Assembly: GCA_910585625.1 (NCBI GenBank)
Contig: CAJUFQ010000001.1
Location: forward strand, 1-64,000
DNA: 64,000 nt
Direction: 5' to 3'
Origin: an uncultured Lachnospiraceae bacterium
Lineage (GTDB): Bacteria; Bacillota; Clostridia; Lachnospirales; Lachnospiraceae
Shown piece by piece: positions 27,331 through 35,709 of this stretch (positions within the stretch are counted from its first letter, which is position 1; the number at the start of each line of letters is the position of its first letter). The notes beneath the pieces are model-generated. The model had not been told where the DNA came from. It saw only the letters and a program-made list of their open reading frames with translations, and did no database searches. Position numbers and translations under genes: made by a program.

Positions 27331-28878
27331 GTGCTAGATGTATTGATCCCTGTAGTTGTTACGTTAATTCTTGCAGTACCTATTACTTACTTCGCTACAG
27401 TTGCATACCGCAAACATGTCGCAGATTCCAAAATCGGAAGTGCGGAGGAGAAAGCAAGGCAGATAATAGACGAAGCTGTCAAGACTGCTGAGAACAAAAA
27501 GCGGGAATCCATGCTGGAGATTAAAGAAGAGTCCATCCGCAGCAAGAATGAGCTGGACAAAGAAATCAAAGAACGCCGGAATGAGATTCAGCGCAACGAG
27601 CGGCGCATTATCCAGAAGGAAGAACATTTGGATAAGAAACTGGAGTCCATCGAGAAGAGAGAAGCAGGATTTGCAGCGAAGGAAGAAGAGATTAACAAGC
27701 AGAAAACAGAAGTTGAACAGCTACATGCAAAACGCGTACAGGAACTGGAAAGAATCTCAGGATTGACCTCTGAACAGGCAAAAGATTATCTTTTAAAAAT
27801 GATTGAAGATGATGTGAAGCTTGATACTGCAAAATTGATCAAAGAAATGGATATCAAAGCAAAAGAGGAAGCAGGAAAGAAAGCAAGGGAATATATTGTA
27901 ACGGCTATTCAGAAATGCGCGGCTGACCATGTGTCAGAGACTACAATTTCCGTAGTGCAGCTTCCGAATGACGAAATGAAAGGAAGGATTATCGGTAGGG
28001 AAGGCCGGAACATCAGAACCTTGGAAACCATGACAGGTGTGGACCTGATTATTGATGATACCCCGGAGGCTGTCATACTGTCCGGGTTTGACCCGGTTCG
28101 TCGGGAAGTGGCCCGGATTGCTTTGGAGAAATTGATTGTGGATGGGCGTATCCATCCGGCAAGAATCGAAGAAATGGTGGAGAAGGCCCAGAAAGAGGTC
28201 GAAGTCATGATTCGGGAAGAGGGAGAAGCGGCAACGCTGGAAGTTGGAGTGCATGGCATCCATCCGGAACTCGTCCGCCTGCTTGGCAAGATGAAATTCA
28301 GGACAAGTTATGGGCAGAACGCCCTGAAGCATTCCATAGAGGTAGCCCAGCTTTCCGGCTTATTGGCAGCAGAAGTTGGCGTGGATGTGAGGCTGGCAAA
28401 ACGTGCCGGGCTGCTCCATGACATCGGCAAGTCTGTCGACCATGAAGTGGAAGGCTCTCATATTCAGATTGGCGTGGACTTGTGCAGGAAATACAAGGAA
28501 AGCGCAATGATAATCAATGCAGTAGAAGCGCATCACGGAGATGTAGAACCGGAATCCCTGATTGCATGCCTTGTGCAGGCGGCGGACGCAATCTCAGCGG
28601 CCAGGCCAGGCGCGCGGAGGGAGACGCTGGAAACATATTCTAATAGGCTCAAGCAGTTGGAAGACATTGCGAACGGCTTCAAGGGTGTGGATAAATCATT
28701 TGCTATTCAGGCAGGCAGAGAGGTGCGGATTATGGTAGTTCCTGAGCAGGTTAACGATGCCGACATGATTTTGCTGGCACGTGATATCTCAAAGCAGATT
28801 GAGAATGATTTGGAGTATCCGGGACAGATTAAAGTCAATGTGATTCGTGAGTCTCGTGTGACTGACTACGCTAAGTAA
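27331..28878 (+). CDS. rny: Ribonuclease Y (GTG start)
   Basis: A 515-residue membrane-anchored endoribonuclease that initiates mRNA decay. It begins with GTG after AAAGGAGGTG. An N-terminal transmembrane helix (LIPVVVTLILAVPITYF) precedes a long charged coiled coil (about 25-180), a KH RNA-binding domain (KGRIIGREGRNIRTLE, about 210-270) and an HD domain (LLHDIGKSVDHE, about 360; AHHGDVEPES). Length is normal. It is transcribed from its own promoter and ends at a terminator. Confidence 0.97.
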   Translation: MLDVLIPVVVTLILAVPITYFATVAYRKHVADSKIGSAEEKARQIIDEAVKTAENKKRESMLEIKEESIRSKNELDKEIKERRNEIQRNERRIIQKEEHLDKKLESIEKREAGFAAKEEEINKQKTEVEQLHAKRVQELERISGLTSEQAKDYLLKMIEDDVKLDTAKLIKEMDIKAKEEAGKKAREYIVTAIQKCAADHVSETTISVVQLPNDEMKGRIIGREGRNIRTLETMTGVDLIIDDTPEAVILSGFDPVRREVARIALEKLIVDGRIHPARIEEMVEKAQKEVEVMIREEGEAATLEVGVHGIHPELVRLLGKMKFRTSYGQNALKHSIEVAQLSGLLAAEVGVDVRLAKRAGLLHDIGKSVDHEVEGSHIQIGVDLCRKYKESAMIINAVEAHHGDVEPESLIACLVQAADAISAARPGARRETLETYSNRLKQLEDIANGFKGVDKSFAIQAGREVRIMVVPEQVNDADMILLARDISKQIENDLEYPGQIKVNVIRESRVTDYAK

Positions 28879-28886
28879 AGGTCTAA

Positions 28887-28918
28887 GGCCGTCAACAAGT
28901 ATTTGTTGGCGGTCTTTT
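28887..28918 (+). terminator. Rho-independent terminator of rny
   Basis: GGCCGTCAACAA pairs with TTGTTGGCGGTC across a short loop and is followed by TTTTAT. Confidence 0.75.
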
Positions 28919-28937
28919 ATATGAAGGAGGAAAAGTT

Positions 28938-29492
28938 ATGGAACAGCCGCCAATCAAACGGGTGAAGAGGGAATTGGAACATAAGGGCAGCATATTGGAC
29001 ATCTACTCGGACTATATGGAACTGCCGGATGGGAAAATTGAGAAATGGGATTATGTGGAGCATCGTAAGGGGGCTGCAGCAGTCATACCGGCGTTGCCGG
29101 ACGGCAGGATACTGCTGGTGCGCCAGTACCGCAATGCATTGGAGCGTTTCACGCTGGAGGTGCCGGCAGGGGCCAGGGACTCGGTGACAGAGCCTATGAT
29201 AGAGTGCGCGTCCAGGGAGCTGGAGGAAGAGACCGGCTACCGTTGCGATAACCTGGAATTCCTGCTGTCGCTGCGGACAACGGTTGCGTTCTGCAATGAA
29301 AGGGTCGACGTGTTTGCCGCCAGGGACTTAATACCGTCCAGACAGCGCTTGGACGAGGGCGAATCCATTGAATTGGAGGCAGTTGCTCTGGAGGATTTGT
29401 GCGGGATGATTTACCAGGGGATTATCCAGGACGGCAAGACAGTCGCGGCAATCTTGGCATACAAAGATAAATATGGAAATGTGGACATGTGA
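28938..29492 (+). CDS. nudF: ADP-ribose pyrophosphatase (Nudix hydrolase)
   Basis: A 184-residue cytosolic Nudix hydrolase that cleaves ADP-ribose to AMP and ribose 5-phosphate. The Nudix box is present as EVPAGARDSVTEP followed by ASRELEEETGY, with REL and EE catalytic residues intact. The Gly-to-Glu spacing is one residue longer than the G-x5-E consensus. The gene order nudF-spoIIM-xerD is shared with Bacillus and clostridia, supporting the call. The ATG follows AAGGAGGAAA. Confidence 0.9.
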   Translation: MEQPPIKRVKRELEHKGSILDIYSDYMELPDGKIEKWDYVEHRKGAAAVIPALPDGRILLVRQYRNALERFTLEVPAGARDSVTEPMIECASRELEEETGYRCDNLEFLLSLRTTVAFCNERVDVFAARDLIPSRQRLDEGESIELEAVALEDLCGMIYQGIIQDGKTVAAILAYKDKYGNVDM

Positions 29493-29558
29493 TGAATTTT
29501 CAGGGACGGCCCAGCATAAGATAGAGAAAACAACTTATGGAAAAGTAATGGGAAGCGT

Positions 29559-30194
29559 ATGAAGAAACGGATGCGTGTGCATTGGAAACAGGGGGAGGCA
29601 AACCCCCAAAGCCGGTCTATGTGGACACGGCTCATGCAAGGTAGCCTTATAGGAGCCTTTACGGCAGGAATTTTCCTGGCAAACCTGATGGGCAGGGAGG
29701 CTGTCTCGAATGCAGGGATTTTGAACGACTATTTTGTGGAGAAATTTCAATATACCGAGATCAATGGGCAAAACCTGTTCTTTTATATTTTAGGAGAACG
29801 TGTTCCGATATTGCTGCTTTTGCTGGCGTTGGCAATGACGGCATTGGGCATGGCAGGAGGGCTCCTTTTGCTGGATTGGCAGGGGTTTTCCGTGGGGTTC
29901 ATGCTTTCCACCGCCATAGCCAAATATGGGATGAAAGGCATCTTCCTGGTGCTGGGGAGTTTGTTTCCGCAATACCTGTTTTATTTCCCTGTGTACATCC
30001 TTTGCTGTTATCTTGCATCCTATCTGCGTCAGAGGATGCGGCAGGACAGGATTGGAAACGGCTCGGACCGTGGCTACATTTATGGCGCGTGGCTGACGGC
30101 GGCAGTAGGGATTTTGCTCATATTTCTGGCAGGGGTGTTCCTGGAAAGCTATGTAAATCCTACAATCTTAAAAAAAATATTAAAATTTTTTTAA
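29559..30194 (+). CDS. spoIIM: Stage II sporulation protein M
   Basis: A 211-residue polytopic membrane protein of the SpoIIM/DUF95 family, a part of the SpoIID-SpoIIM-SpoIIP machine that drives septal peptidoglycan hydrolysis during engulfment. About five hydrophobic segments are visible, and the C-terminal YGAWLTAAVGILLIFLAGVF block and LESYVNP ending fit the family. The ATG follows a weak site. It is direct evidence that the organism can sporulate. It lies downstream of nudF with a 66-base gap. Confidence 0.92.
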   Translation: MKKRMRVHWKQGEANPQSRSMWTRLMQGSLIGAFTAGIFLANLMGREAVSNAGILNDYFVEKFQYTEINGQNLFFYILGERVPILLLLLALAMTALGMAGGLLLLDWQGFSVGFMLSTAIAKYGMKGIFLVLGSLFPQYLFYFPVYILCCYLASYLRQRMRQDRIGNGSDRGYIYGAWLTAAVGILLIFLAGVFLESYVNPTILKKILKFF

Positions 30195-30286
30195 CAAATA
30201 TTTTCAATATATAGCAAGTCGATAAGATAATTGGACGACATCTTGTGGTAGACCTGAAAAGCCTGAAAATAAGGCGAAAATTCCAT

Positions 30287-30315
30287 TTGCTTTTCTGCCG
30301 GAAAGTTATTATAAT
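30287..30315 (+). promoter_or_regulatory. Promoter of the XerD-like gene
   Basis: TTGCTT (30287) and TATAAT (30310) with a 17-base spacer, 66 bases before the start. Confidence 0.65.
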
Positions 30316-30380
30316 GTATCTTACTGAAAGCGTTAAGACGATTTTTAATGACGGAAAAGCATAAATGGGGTAGCTGAGTT

Positions 30381-31133
30381 ATGACAGAAATACTACAGAA
30401 ATTTGTCCTCTATATGAAAGAGGTACGCAAGACATCAGAGAACACGATACTCTCATATGAGCGGGATTTGAAAAAAATGGGAGATTATTTTGCAGGCCAG
30501 GGAATAAAGGGCGTTGAGCAGATTACAGCTACAGGGCTGAATTCGTACATATTATACCTGGAGAGCCAAGGCAGGAAGCCCGCAACTATTTCCAGGAATA
30601 TCGCTTCGCTGAAAGCGTTCTTCCAGTTCCTGCAGAAGGAAGGGTATACCAGGCAGAACATTGCTGAAGAGCTGAAAGCGCCTAAGGTCGAGCGGAAAAC
30701 GCCAGCTGTTTTGTCTGAGGAGGAAACGCTGCGCCTGATTGGACAGGCAAGCGGGGAATCCCCTAAAGAGCTGCGCGACAGGGCAATGCTGGAGCTGCTG
30801 CACGCTACGGGAATCCAGGTGTCCGAGCTGGTTACTTTAAAGTTATGTGATGTGAATCTGCAGATGGAATACCTTACCTGCCGGGACAGCGTCAGGGAAC
30901 GCATTGTCCCATTCGGCGCAGTGGCTAGGCAGGCATTGGAAGCTTACCTGGAACAGGGACGCGAGGCGTTGCTTGCAGAAGAAGAAAGCGTTTATCTGTT
31001 TACGAACTGCTCCGGCCAGGTGATGAGCCGCCAGGGCTTTTGGAAGCTGGTGAAGTCCTATGGCAAGAAAGCCGGGATTACCGGCGAACTGACCACGCAT
31101 ACGTTGCGCCGTTCGGTGGCGAAGATTTCATGA
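30381..31133 (+). pseudogene. Truncated, catalytically degenerate XerD-like tyrosine recombinase
   Basis: A 250-residue protein with an intact N-terminal SAM-like core-binding domain (about 1-90) and most of the catalytic domain. XerD proteins have about 295 residues. Position 146, in HATGIQVSEL, is Gln where the family has catalytic Arg I (GLRVSEL). The GKGNKER loop that supplies the catalytic Lys is replaced by CRDSVRERIV. H240 and R243 (HTLRR) remain, but the sequence then reads SVAKIS and stops, so the downstream His/Trp and the nucleophilic Tyr are absent. The next bases are a terminator, not a frameshifted continuation. It could be a decayed gene or a non-catalytic DNA-binding derivative. 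Its own promoter and open frame favour some retained expression. Confidence 0.75.
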
Positions 31134-31145
31134 ACGGTTAAGGCA

Positions 31146-31194
31146 AGGGGCTCAATGTCAATAGTTTAACTTAATGACATTGAGCCCCTGTTTC
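31146..31194. terminator. Long palindromic terminator between convergent genes
   Basis: AGGGGCTCAATGTCA (31146) pairs perfectly with TGACATTGAGCCCCT (31175). It lies between the XerD-like gene and the DAHP synthase gene and could serve both; the T-tract is weak on each side. Confidence 0.65.
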
Positions 31195-31262
31195 ATTCTA
31201 TAGAAAAGACCTTGTCATGCTAAAGCGTGAGAAAGACCTTGTCCATGTTGTTCCATCCTATG

Positions 31263-32291
31263 TTAATTCATTTCTGCGATATGGTAAATCAGTTCTTCTG
31301 ATTCTTTCCAGCCGAGGCAGGGGTCAGTGATGGACTTTCCGTATACATGACCGCCGACTTTCTGGCATCCAGGCTCGATATAGCTTTCAATCATCACGCC
31401 TTTCACCAGATTATGGATGTCCGGGGAAATCCTGCGGTTGTGCATGATTTCCTTGACAATGCGGATCTGCTGTTCATACTGCTTATTGGAATTAGAATGG
31501 TTAGAGTCGATGATGGCTGCGTGGTTTTTTAATTCCATGGTATTGTACATCTGGATGAGGCGTTCCAGATCCTCATAATGGTAGTTGGGGATGCAGACGC
31601 CGCGTTTATTGACGGCCCCGCGAAGCACGACATGGGTCAGGGGGTTGCCGCTGGTGTCCGCCTCGTACCCGCGGAATACGAAGTGATGCGGATGCTGCGC
31701 TGCATAGACGGAGTTGAGCATTACGGAATAGTCGCCGCTAGTGGGGTTTTTCATGCCGGCAGGCACATCAAAGCCGCTGACCGTCAGGCGGTGCTGCTGA
31801 TCCTCCACGGAGCGTGCGCCGATGGCGACATAAGACAGGAGATCTTCCACATAGGGCCAGTTTTCGGGGTAAAGCATCTCATCTGCAGCGGACAGCCCGC
31901 TTTCTTCCAAAGCACGGATGTGCATTTTGCGCATGGCAATCAGGCCGGCCACCATGTCCGGGCGTTTTTCCGGGTCAGGCTGATGGAAAATGCCTTTGTA
32001 ACCTTCACCGGTCGTCCGGGGTTTGTTGGTATAAATCCGGGGGACAAGAACCAGGCGGTCTGCCACTTTTTCCTGCACTTTGCCGAGGCGGCTGATATAA
32101 TCGCAGACAGCGTCCTCATTGTCTGCCGAACAAGGCCCGATGATGACCAGGAATTTATCAGATGCGCCGGTAATGATGTCGCTGACCATTTTGTCGCGTT
32201 CTTTCTTAGTGCGCGTGGAAGCCTCGGAGAGGCCGTATTCCTGCCGTATTTCTTCCGGGCTTGGTAGTTTCTTTATGAATGTGAAGCTCAT
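31263..32291 (-). CDS. 3-deoxy-7-phosphoheptulonate (DAHP) synthase, AroG/F/H class
   Basis: A 342-residue enzyme joining phosphoenolpyruvate and erythrose 4-phosphate in the first step of the shikimate pathway. The start at 32291 (MSFTFIKKLPSPEE) has AAAGGAG 10 bases upstream; the longer open frame reads through a repeat element. Family motifs include LVIIGPCSADN, RIYTNKPRTTGEGYKG, GARSVEDQQHR and DSNHSNS. It is type I-alpha (E. coli-like), normally feedback-regulated by an aromatic amino acid; the specificity cannot be told here. It lies downstream of aroE on the same strand. Confidence 0.93.
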   Translation of the reverse strand: MSFTFIKKLPSPEEIRQEYGLSEASTRTKKERDKMVSDIITGASDKFLVIIGPCSADNEDAVCDYISRLGKVQEKVADRLVLVPRIYTNKPRTTGEGYKGIFHQPDPEKRPDMVAGLIAMRKMHIRALEESGLSAADEMLYPENWPYVEDLLSYVAIGARSVEDQQHRLTVSGFDVPAGMKNPTSGDYSVMLNSVYAAQHPHHFVFRGYEADTSGNPLTHVVLRGAVNKRGVCIPNYHYEDLERLIQMYNTMELKNHAAIIDSNHSNSNKQYEQQIRIVKEIMHNRRISPDIHNLVKGVMIESYIEPGCQKVGGHVYGKSITDPCLGWKESEELIYHIAEMN

Positions 32292-32330
32292 TTTGGTCAC
32301 TCCTTTGTTTCGTGAAAATATTTTATTCCT

Positions 32331-32374
32331 GCAAGCAATGAGCCAAGCAGCCGCGCTTACGCGGAGAGTTGGCC
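32331..32374. repeat. Intergenic hairpin repeat, copy 2
   Basis: It matches the element at 17423 with one mismatch over 24 bases, followed by the same CCGC-loop-GCGG stem. It is placed between aroE and the DAHP synthase gene. Confidence 0.7.
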
Positions 32375-32382
32375 GGATGCGG

Positions 32383-33249
32383 TCAGGAGAAGTATTTCTC
32401 CTTAATGATGTCGGTGGGCATTTCCTGCCCCGTCCAGCGCTCAAAAGCGGCAGCGCCCTGGTACAGAAGCATGTACATGCCGTTAAAGCAGGGGCAGCCT
32501 CTTTCTTTTGCCTGCTTCATCAGCAGGGTCTCCCGGGGATTGTAAATGATATCGGAGACAATCAGCCCTTCTGCCAGCATGTACGGATCCAGGATAGGGC
32601 TGGCGTCGCTTTTGGGCTCCATGCCCACGCTGGTTGCGTTGGTCAGGATTGCGCTGCCGGAGATGCTGTCGCCAAGGAGGCTGTTATCCCCGATGTCCAG
32701 CAATCGGATATTGCAGCCGGTTTCAGAAGCTACGCGTTCACAGAATGCGGCGGTCTTGTCCCAGGTTGCATTTTTTCGCTTGAACATATCAATAGATGAA
32801 ACTCCGTCCAGAGCGGCCTGCACGCAGATAGCAGTCGCCGCGCCGCCTGCGCCCAGAAGCGTCATTTTCTTCCCGATGATGTCAAAGCCGGCATCGGATA
32901 CGGAGCGCATATAACCTACGCCGTCCGTGGTATGCCCAATCAGCCGCCCATCTTGTACGATGACGGTGTTCACAGCCCCGGCAAGGCTTGCGGCCGGGGT
33001 AAGCTCATCCAGGTAGGGCAGGATATGTACCTTCAGCGGCATCGTCAGGTTGAAGCCGCTGATGCCGGCTGTTTTCAGCCCTGAGACTGCCTTCCGCAGC
33101 TGTTCGGGCTTTATGTCAAATGCAAGGTAGACATAATCAAGCCCCAGCAGGCGGAAAGACTCGTTGTGCATCTGCGGGGAGATGCTGTGCGATACCGGGC
33201 TGCCTAAAAGCGCAGTCAATTTCGTTGTTCCTGTGATTTCATATTTCAT
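32383..33249 (-). CDS. aroE: Shikimate dehydrogenase
   Basis: A 288-residue NADPH-dependent enzyme reducing 3-dehydroshikimate to shikimate. The substrate site includes SHSISPQMHN, NLTMPLK (catalytic Lys; Leu replaces the usual His before it) and AVNTVI with Asp in HTTDGVGY. The NADP site is LLGAGGAATA. The ATG follows AGGTGA. It shares direction with the DAHP synthase gene and is probably the first gene of a two-gene aromatic operon. Confidence 0.93.
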   Translation of the reverse strand: MKYEITGTTKLTALLGSPVSHSISPQMHNESFRLLGLDYVYLAFDIKPEQLRKAVSGLKTAGISGFNLTMPLKVHILPYLDELTPAASLAGAVNTVIVQDGRLIGHTTDGVGYMRSVSDAGFDIIGKKMTLLGAGGAATAICVQAALDGVSSIDMFKRKNATWDKTAAFCERVASETGCNIRLLDIGDNSLLGDSISGSAILTNATSVGMEPKSDASPILDPYMLAEGLIVSDIIYNPRETLLMKQAKERGCPCFNGMYMLLYQGAAAFERWTGQEMPTDIIKEKYFS

Positions 33250-33288
33250 AAATTCACCTGTTTTCGTGTAGTGTCATAAGCTCATTAT

Positions 33289-33317
33289 ATCTTATAGGAA
33301 ATTAAAAAATATGTCAA
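33289..33317 (-). promoter_or_regulatory. aroE promoter
   Basis: On the minus strand, TTGACA (33317-33312) and TAAGAT (33294-33289) with a 17-base spacer. It diverges from the nfnA promoter. Confidence 0.6.
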
Positions 33318-33341
33318 TGTGTATTCATTTCTGAAAAAACG

Positions 33342-33370
33342 TTGAATTTTTCAGGGAAGTATATTAAAAT
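33342..33370 (+). promoter_or_regulatory. nfnA promoter
   Basis: TTGAAT (33342) and TAAAAT (33365) with a 17-base spacer, 51 bases before the ATG. Confidence 0.6.
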
Positions 33371-33420
33371 GAGAACGTTACAGAAATTTATTGAGAGATA
33401 ACTTAGACGGAGGTTCGGAT

Positions 33421-34308
33421 ATGTACCCAATCGTAAAAAAGAAAAAGCTGGCAGATAAGATTTTTCTTATGGACGTGAAGGCGCCCCGCGTGGCGAAGTC
33501 CTGTCTGCCCGGTCAATTTGTAATTGTGAAGATGGATGAGGAAGGCGAGCGTATCCCGCTGACCATCTGCGACTATGACAGGGAAGCAGGCACCATCACT
33601 ATTGTGTTCCAGACCGTGGGAGCGTCCACGCAGAGGATGGAAAATTTAGGAGAAGGGGATGCCTTTCAGGATTTCGTAGGACCTCTCGGCTGTGCCTCTG
33701 AGCTGATAGATCAGCCGCTTGAAGAATTGAAAAAGAAAAAGATTGTGTTTATCGCAGGAGGCGTGGGTACCGCGCCGGTATATCCTCAGGTGAAGTGGCT
33801 GCATGAGAACGGCGTGGACTGTGACGTGATCATGGGCTCTAAAACGAAGGACCTGCTGATTTTAGTAGATGAGATAGAGAAGGTGGCGACAAACCTTTAT
33901 GTGACCACGGATGACGGAAGCTATGGTTTCCATGGAATGGGTACGAACCAGTTAGAAGAATTGGTGAATGCCGGGAATACATATGACCAGTGTATTGCTA
34001 TCGGGCCGATGATTATGATGAAATTTGTCTGCCTCCTGACGAAGAAGCTTGGTATCCCGACCATTGTTTCCTTAAACCCAATCATGGTGGACGGCACAGG
34101 CATGTGCGGCGCCTGCCGTGTGACGGTAGGCGGGCAGGTGAAGTTTGCCTGTGTGGACGGGCCGGAATTTGACGGTCATTTGGTTGATTTTGACCAGGCA
34201 ATGAAACGCCAGCAGATGTATAAGACGGAAGAAGGCAGGAGCATCTTAAAGTTTCAGGAGGGCGATACCCACCATGGAGGATGCGGACAGTGCGGAGGTG
34301 ACAGATAA
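33421..34308 (+). CDS. nfnA: NfnA: small subunit of NADH-dependent reduced ferredoxin:NADP+ oxidoreductase
   Basis: A 295-residue flavoprotein of the ferredoxin-NADP reductase-like fold. The ATG at 33421 follows CGGAGG. An FAD-binding motif (ERIPLTICDYD), an NAD-binding site (IAGGVGTAPVYPQ) and a C-terminal [2Fe-2S] site (DGTGMCGACRVTV, then FACVDGP) are visible. The three Cys plus an Asp fit the unusual ligand set reported for Nfn. Its stop overlaps the nfnB start by one base. Together they perform flavin-based electron bifurcation linking NADPH, NADH and ferredoxin. A sulfide dehydrogenase role for the same family is the alternative. Confidence 0.88.
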   Translation: MYPIVKKKKLADKIFLMDVKAPRVAKSCLPGQFVIVKMDEEGERIPLTICDYDREAGTITIVFQTVGASTQRMENLGEGDAFQDFVGPLGCASELIDQPLEELKKKKIVFIAGGVGTAPVYPQVKWLHENGVDCDVIMGSKTKDLLILVDEIEKVATNLYVTTDDGSYGFHGMGTNQLEELVNAGNTYDQCIAIGPMIMMKFVCLLTKKLGIPTIVSLNPIMVDGTGMCGACRVTVGGQVKFACVDGPEFDGHLVDFDQAMKRQQMYKTEEGRSILKFQEGDTHHGGCGQCGGDR

Positions 34309-35693
34309 TGGATATGTTAAAGAAAATACCGGTTAGGGAACAGGAGCCAAAGGTGCGCGCGGCGAATTTTGACGAAGTGTGCCTTGGCTATAATAAGGAA
34401 GAAGCGATGCAGGAAGCAGAGCGGTGCCTGAACTGCAAAAACGCGCAGTGTGTGAAGGGTTGCCCGGTTTCTATTGATATTCCGGGGTTCGTTTCCCAGA
34501 TAAAGGAAGGGAATTTTGAGGAATCTTACCATGTGATCAGCAAGGCCAGCGCGCTGCCGGCAGTCTGCGGGCGCGTGTGTCCTCAGGAGAGCCAGTGCGA
34601 GGGCAAGTGCATCCGTGGCATCAAGGGCGAGCCGGTGTCTATCGGCAAGCTGGAGCGTTTTGCCGCTGACTGGGCGAGAGAGAATGGCGTCAAGCCGCAG
34701 CCGGCAACTGAGAAGAAGAATCACAAGGTAGCAGTCATCGGTTCCGGGCCGGCAGGGCTTACCTGTGCCGGGGATTTGGCGAAGATGGGCTATGACGTGA
34801 CGATTTTCGAGGCGCTCCATGAGCCGGGAGGCGTGCTGATTTACGGTATCCCAGAGTTCCGTCTGCCTAAGAGTGCGGTCGTAGCCAAAGAAATAGAGAA
34901 TGTCAAGGCGTTGGGCGTTAAGATTGAGACAAATGTGGTAATCGGCAAGGCAGGGACGATTGATGAGCTGATGGAAGAAGAAGGATTTGAGGCCGTGTTT
35001 ATCGGTTCCGGCGCAGGACTTCCAAGGTTCATGGGAATTCCCGGCGAGCAGGCAAACGGCGTATTTTCCGCCAATGAGTTCCTGACCAGGAATAACCTGA
35101 TGAAAGCTTTTAAAGAGGAGTACGACACACCAATCATGAAGGGGAAAAAGGTTGCCGTAGTCGGCGGCGGGAATGTTGCCATGGATGCGGCAAGGACGGC
35201 CCTGCGTCTTGGTGCGGAAGTGCATATCGTATACCGCAGAAGTGAATCAGAGCTTCCGGCGAGGGTGGAAGAAGTCCATCATGCCAAGGAAGAGGGCATT
35301 ATTTTTGATTTGCTGACGAACCCCACAGAGATTCTGGTAGACGATAACGGATGGGTGAAGGGCATGACCTGCATCCGCATGGAGTTAGGAGAGCCGGATG
35401 AGTCTGGAAGAAGAAGCCCGGTGGAAATCCCGGGTTCGGAATTTGATTTGGAGCTCGACACGGTAATCATGTCATTGGGGACTTCCCCCAACCCATTGAT
35501 TTCGTCCACCACGAAAGGGCTGGATGTGAACCGCAGGAAATGCATCGTAGCAGAGGAAGAGAATGGGGCAACCAGCAAGCCGGGCGTATTTGCCGGCGGA
35601 GACGCAGTGACGGGAGCTGCGACTGTAATCCTTGCCATGGGCGCTGGGAAGGCTGCCGCAAAGGGGATAGACGAGTATCTTTCAGGGAAATAA
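34308..35693 (+). CDS. nfnB: NfnB: large subunit of NADH-dependent reduced ferredoxin:NADP+ oxidoreductase
   Basis: A 461-residue glutamate synthase small-subunit-like flavoprotein. The N-terminus binds two [4Fe-4S] clusters (CLNCKNAQCVKGCPV and CGRVCPQESQCEGKCI). The FAD site is GSGPAGLTCAGDLA and the NADP site is GGGNVAMDAARTA. The closing GDAVTGAATVILAMGAGK block is typical. No glutamate synthase large subunit lies nearby, and nfnA is translationally coupled upstream, so NfnB is preferred over GltD. Confidence 0.88.
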   Translation: MDMLKKIPVREQEPKVRAANFDEVCLGYNKEEAMQEAERCLNCKNAQCVKGCPVSIDIPGFVSQIKEGNFEESYHVISKASALPAVCGRVCPQESQCEGKCIRGIKGEPVSIGKLERFAADWARENGVKPQPATEKKNHKVAVIGSGPAGLTCAGDLAKMGYDVTIFEALHEPGGVLIYGIPEFRLPKSAVVAKEIENVKALGVKIETNVVIGKAGTIDELMEEEGFEAVFIGSGAGLPRFMGIPGEQANGVFSANEFLTRNNLMKAFKEEYDTPIMKGKKVAVVGGGNVAMDAARTALRLGAEVHIVYRRSESELPARVEEVHHAKEEGIIFDLLTNPTEILVDDNGWVKGMTCIRMELGEPDESGRRSPVEIPGSEFDLELDTVIMSLGTSPNPLISSTTKGLDVNRRKCIVAEEENGATSKPGVFAGGDAVTGAATVILAMGAGKAAAKGIDEYLSGK

Positions 35694-35709
35694 AAGGAGG
35701 AAAAGAAGA

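Noticed and set aside
34308..35693. Annotation as glutamate synthase small subunit (GltD)
   Set aside because: No large subunit is nearby, and the coupled upstream NfnA gene makes NfnB the better call.
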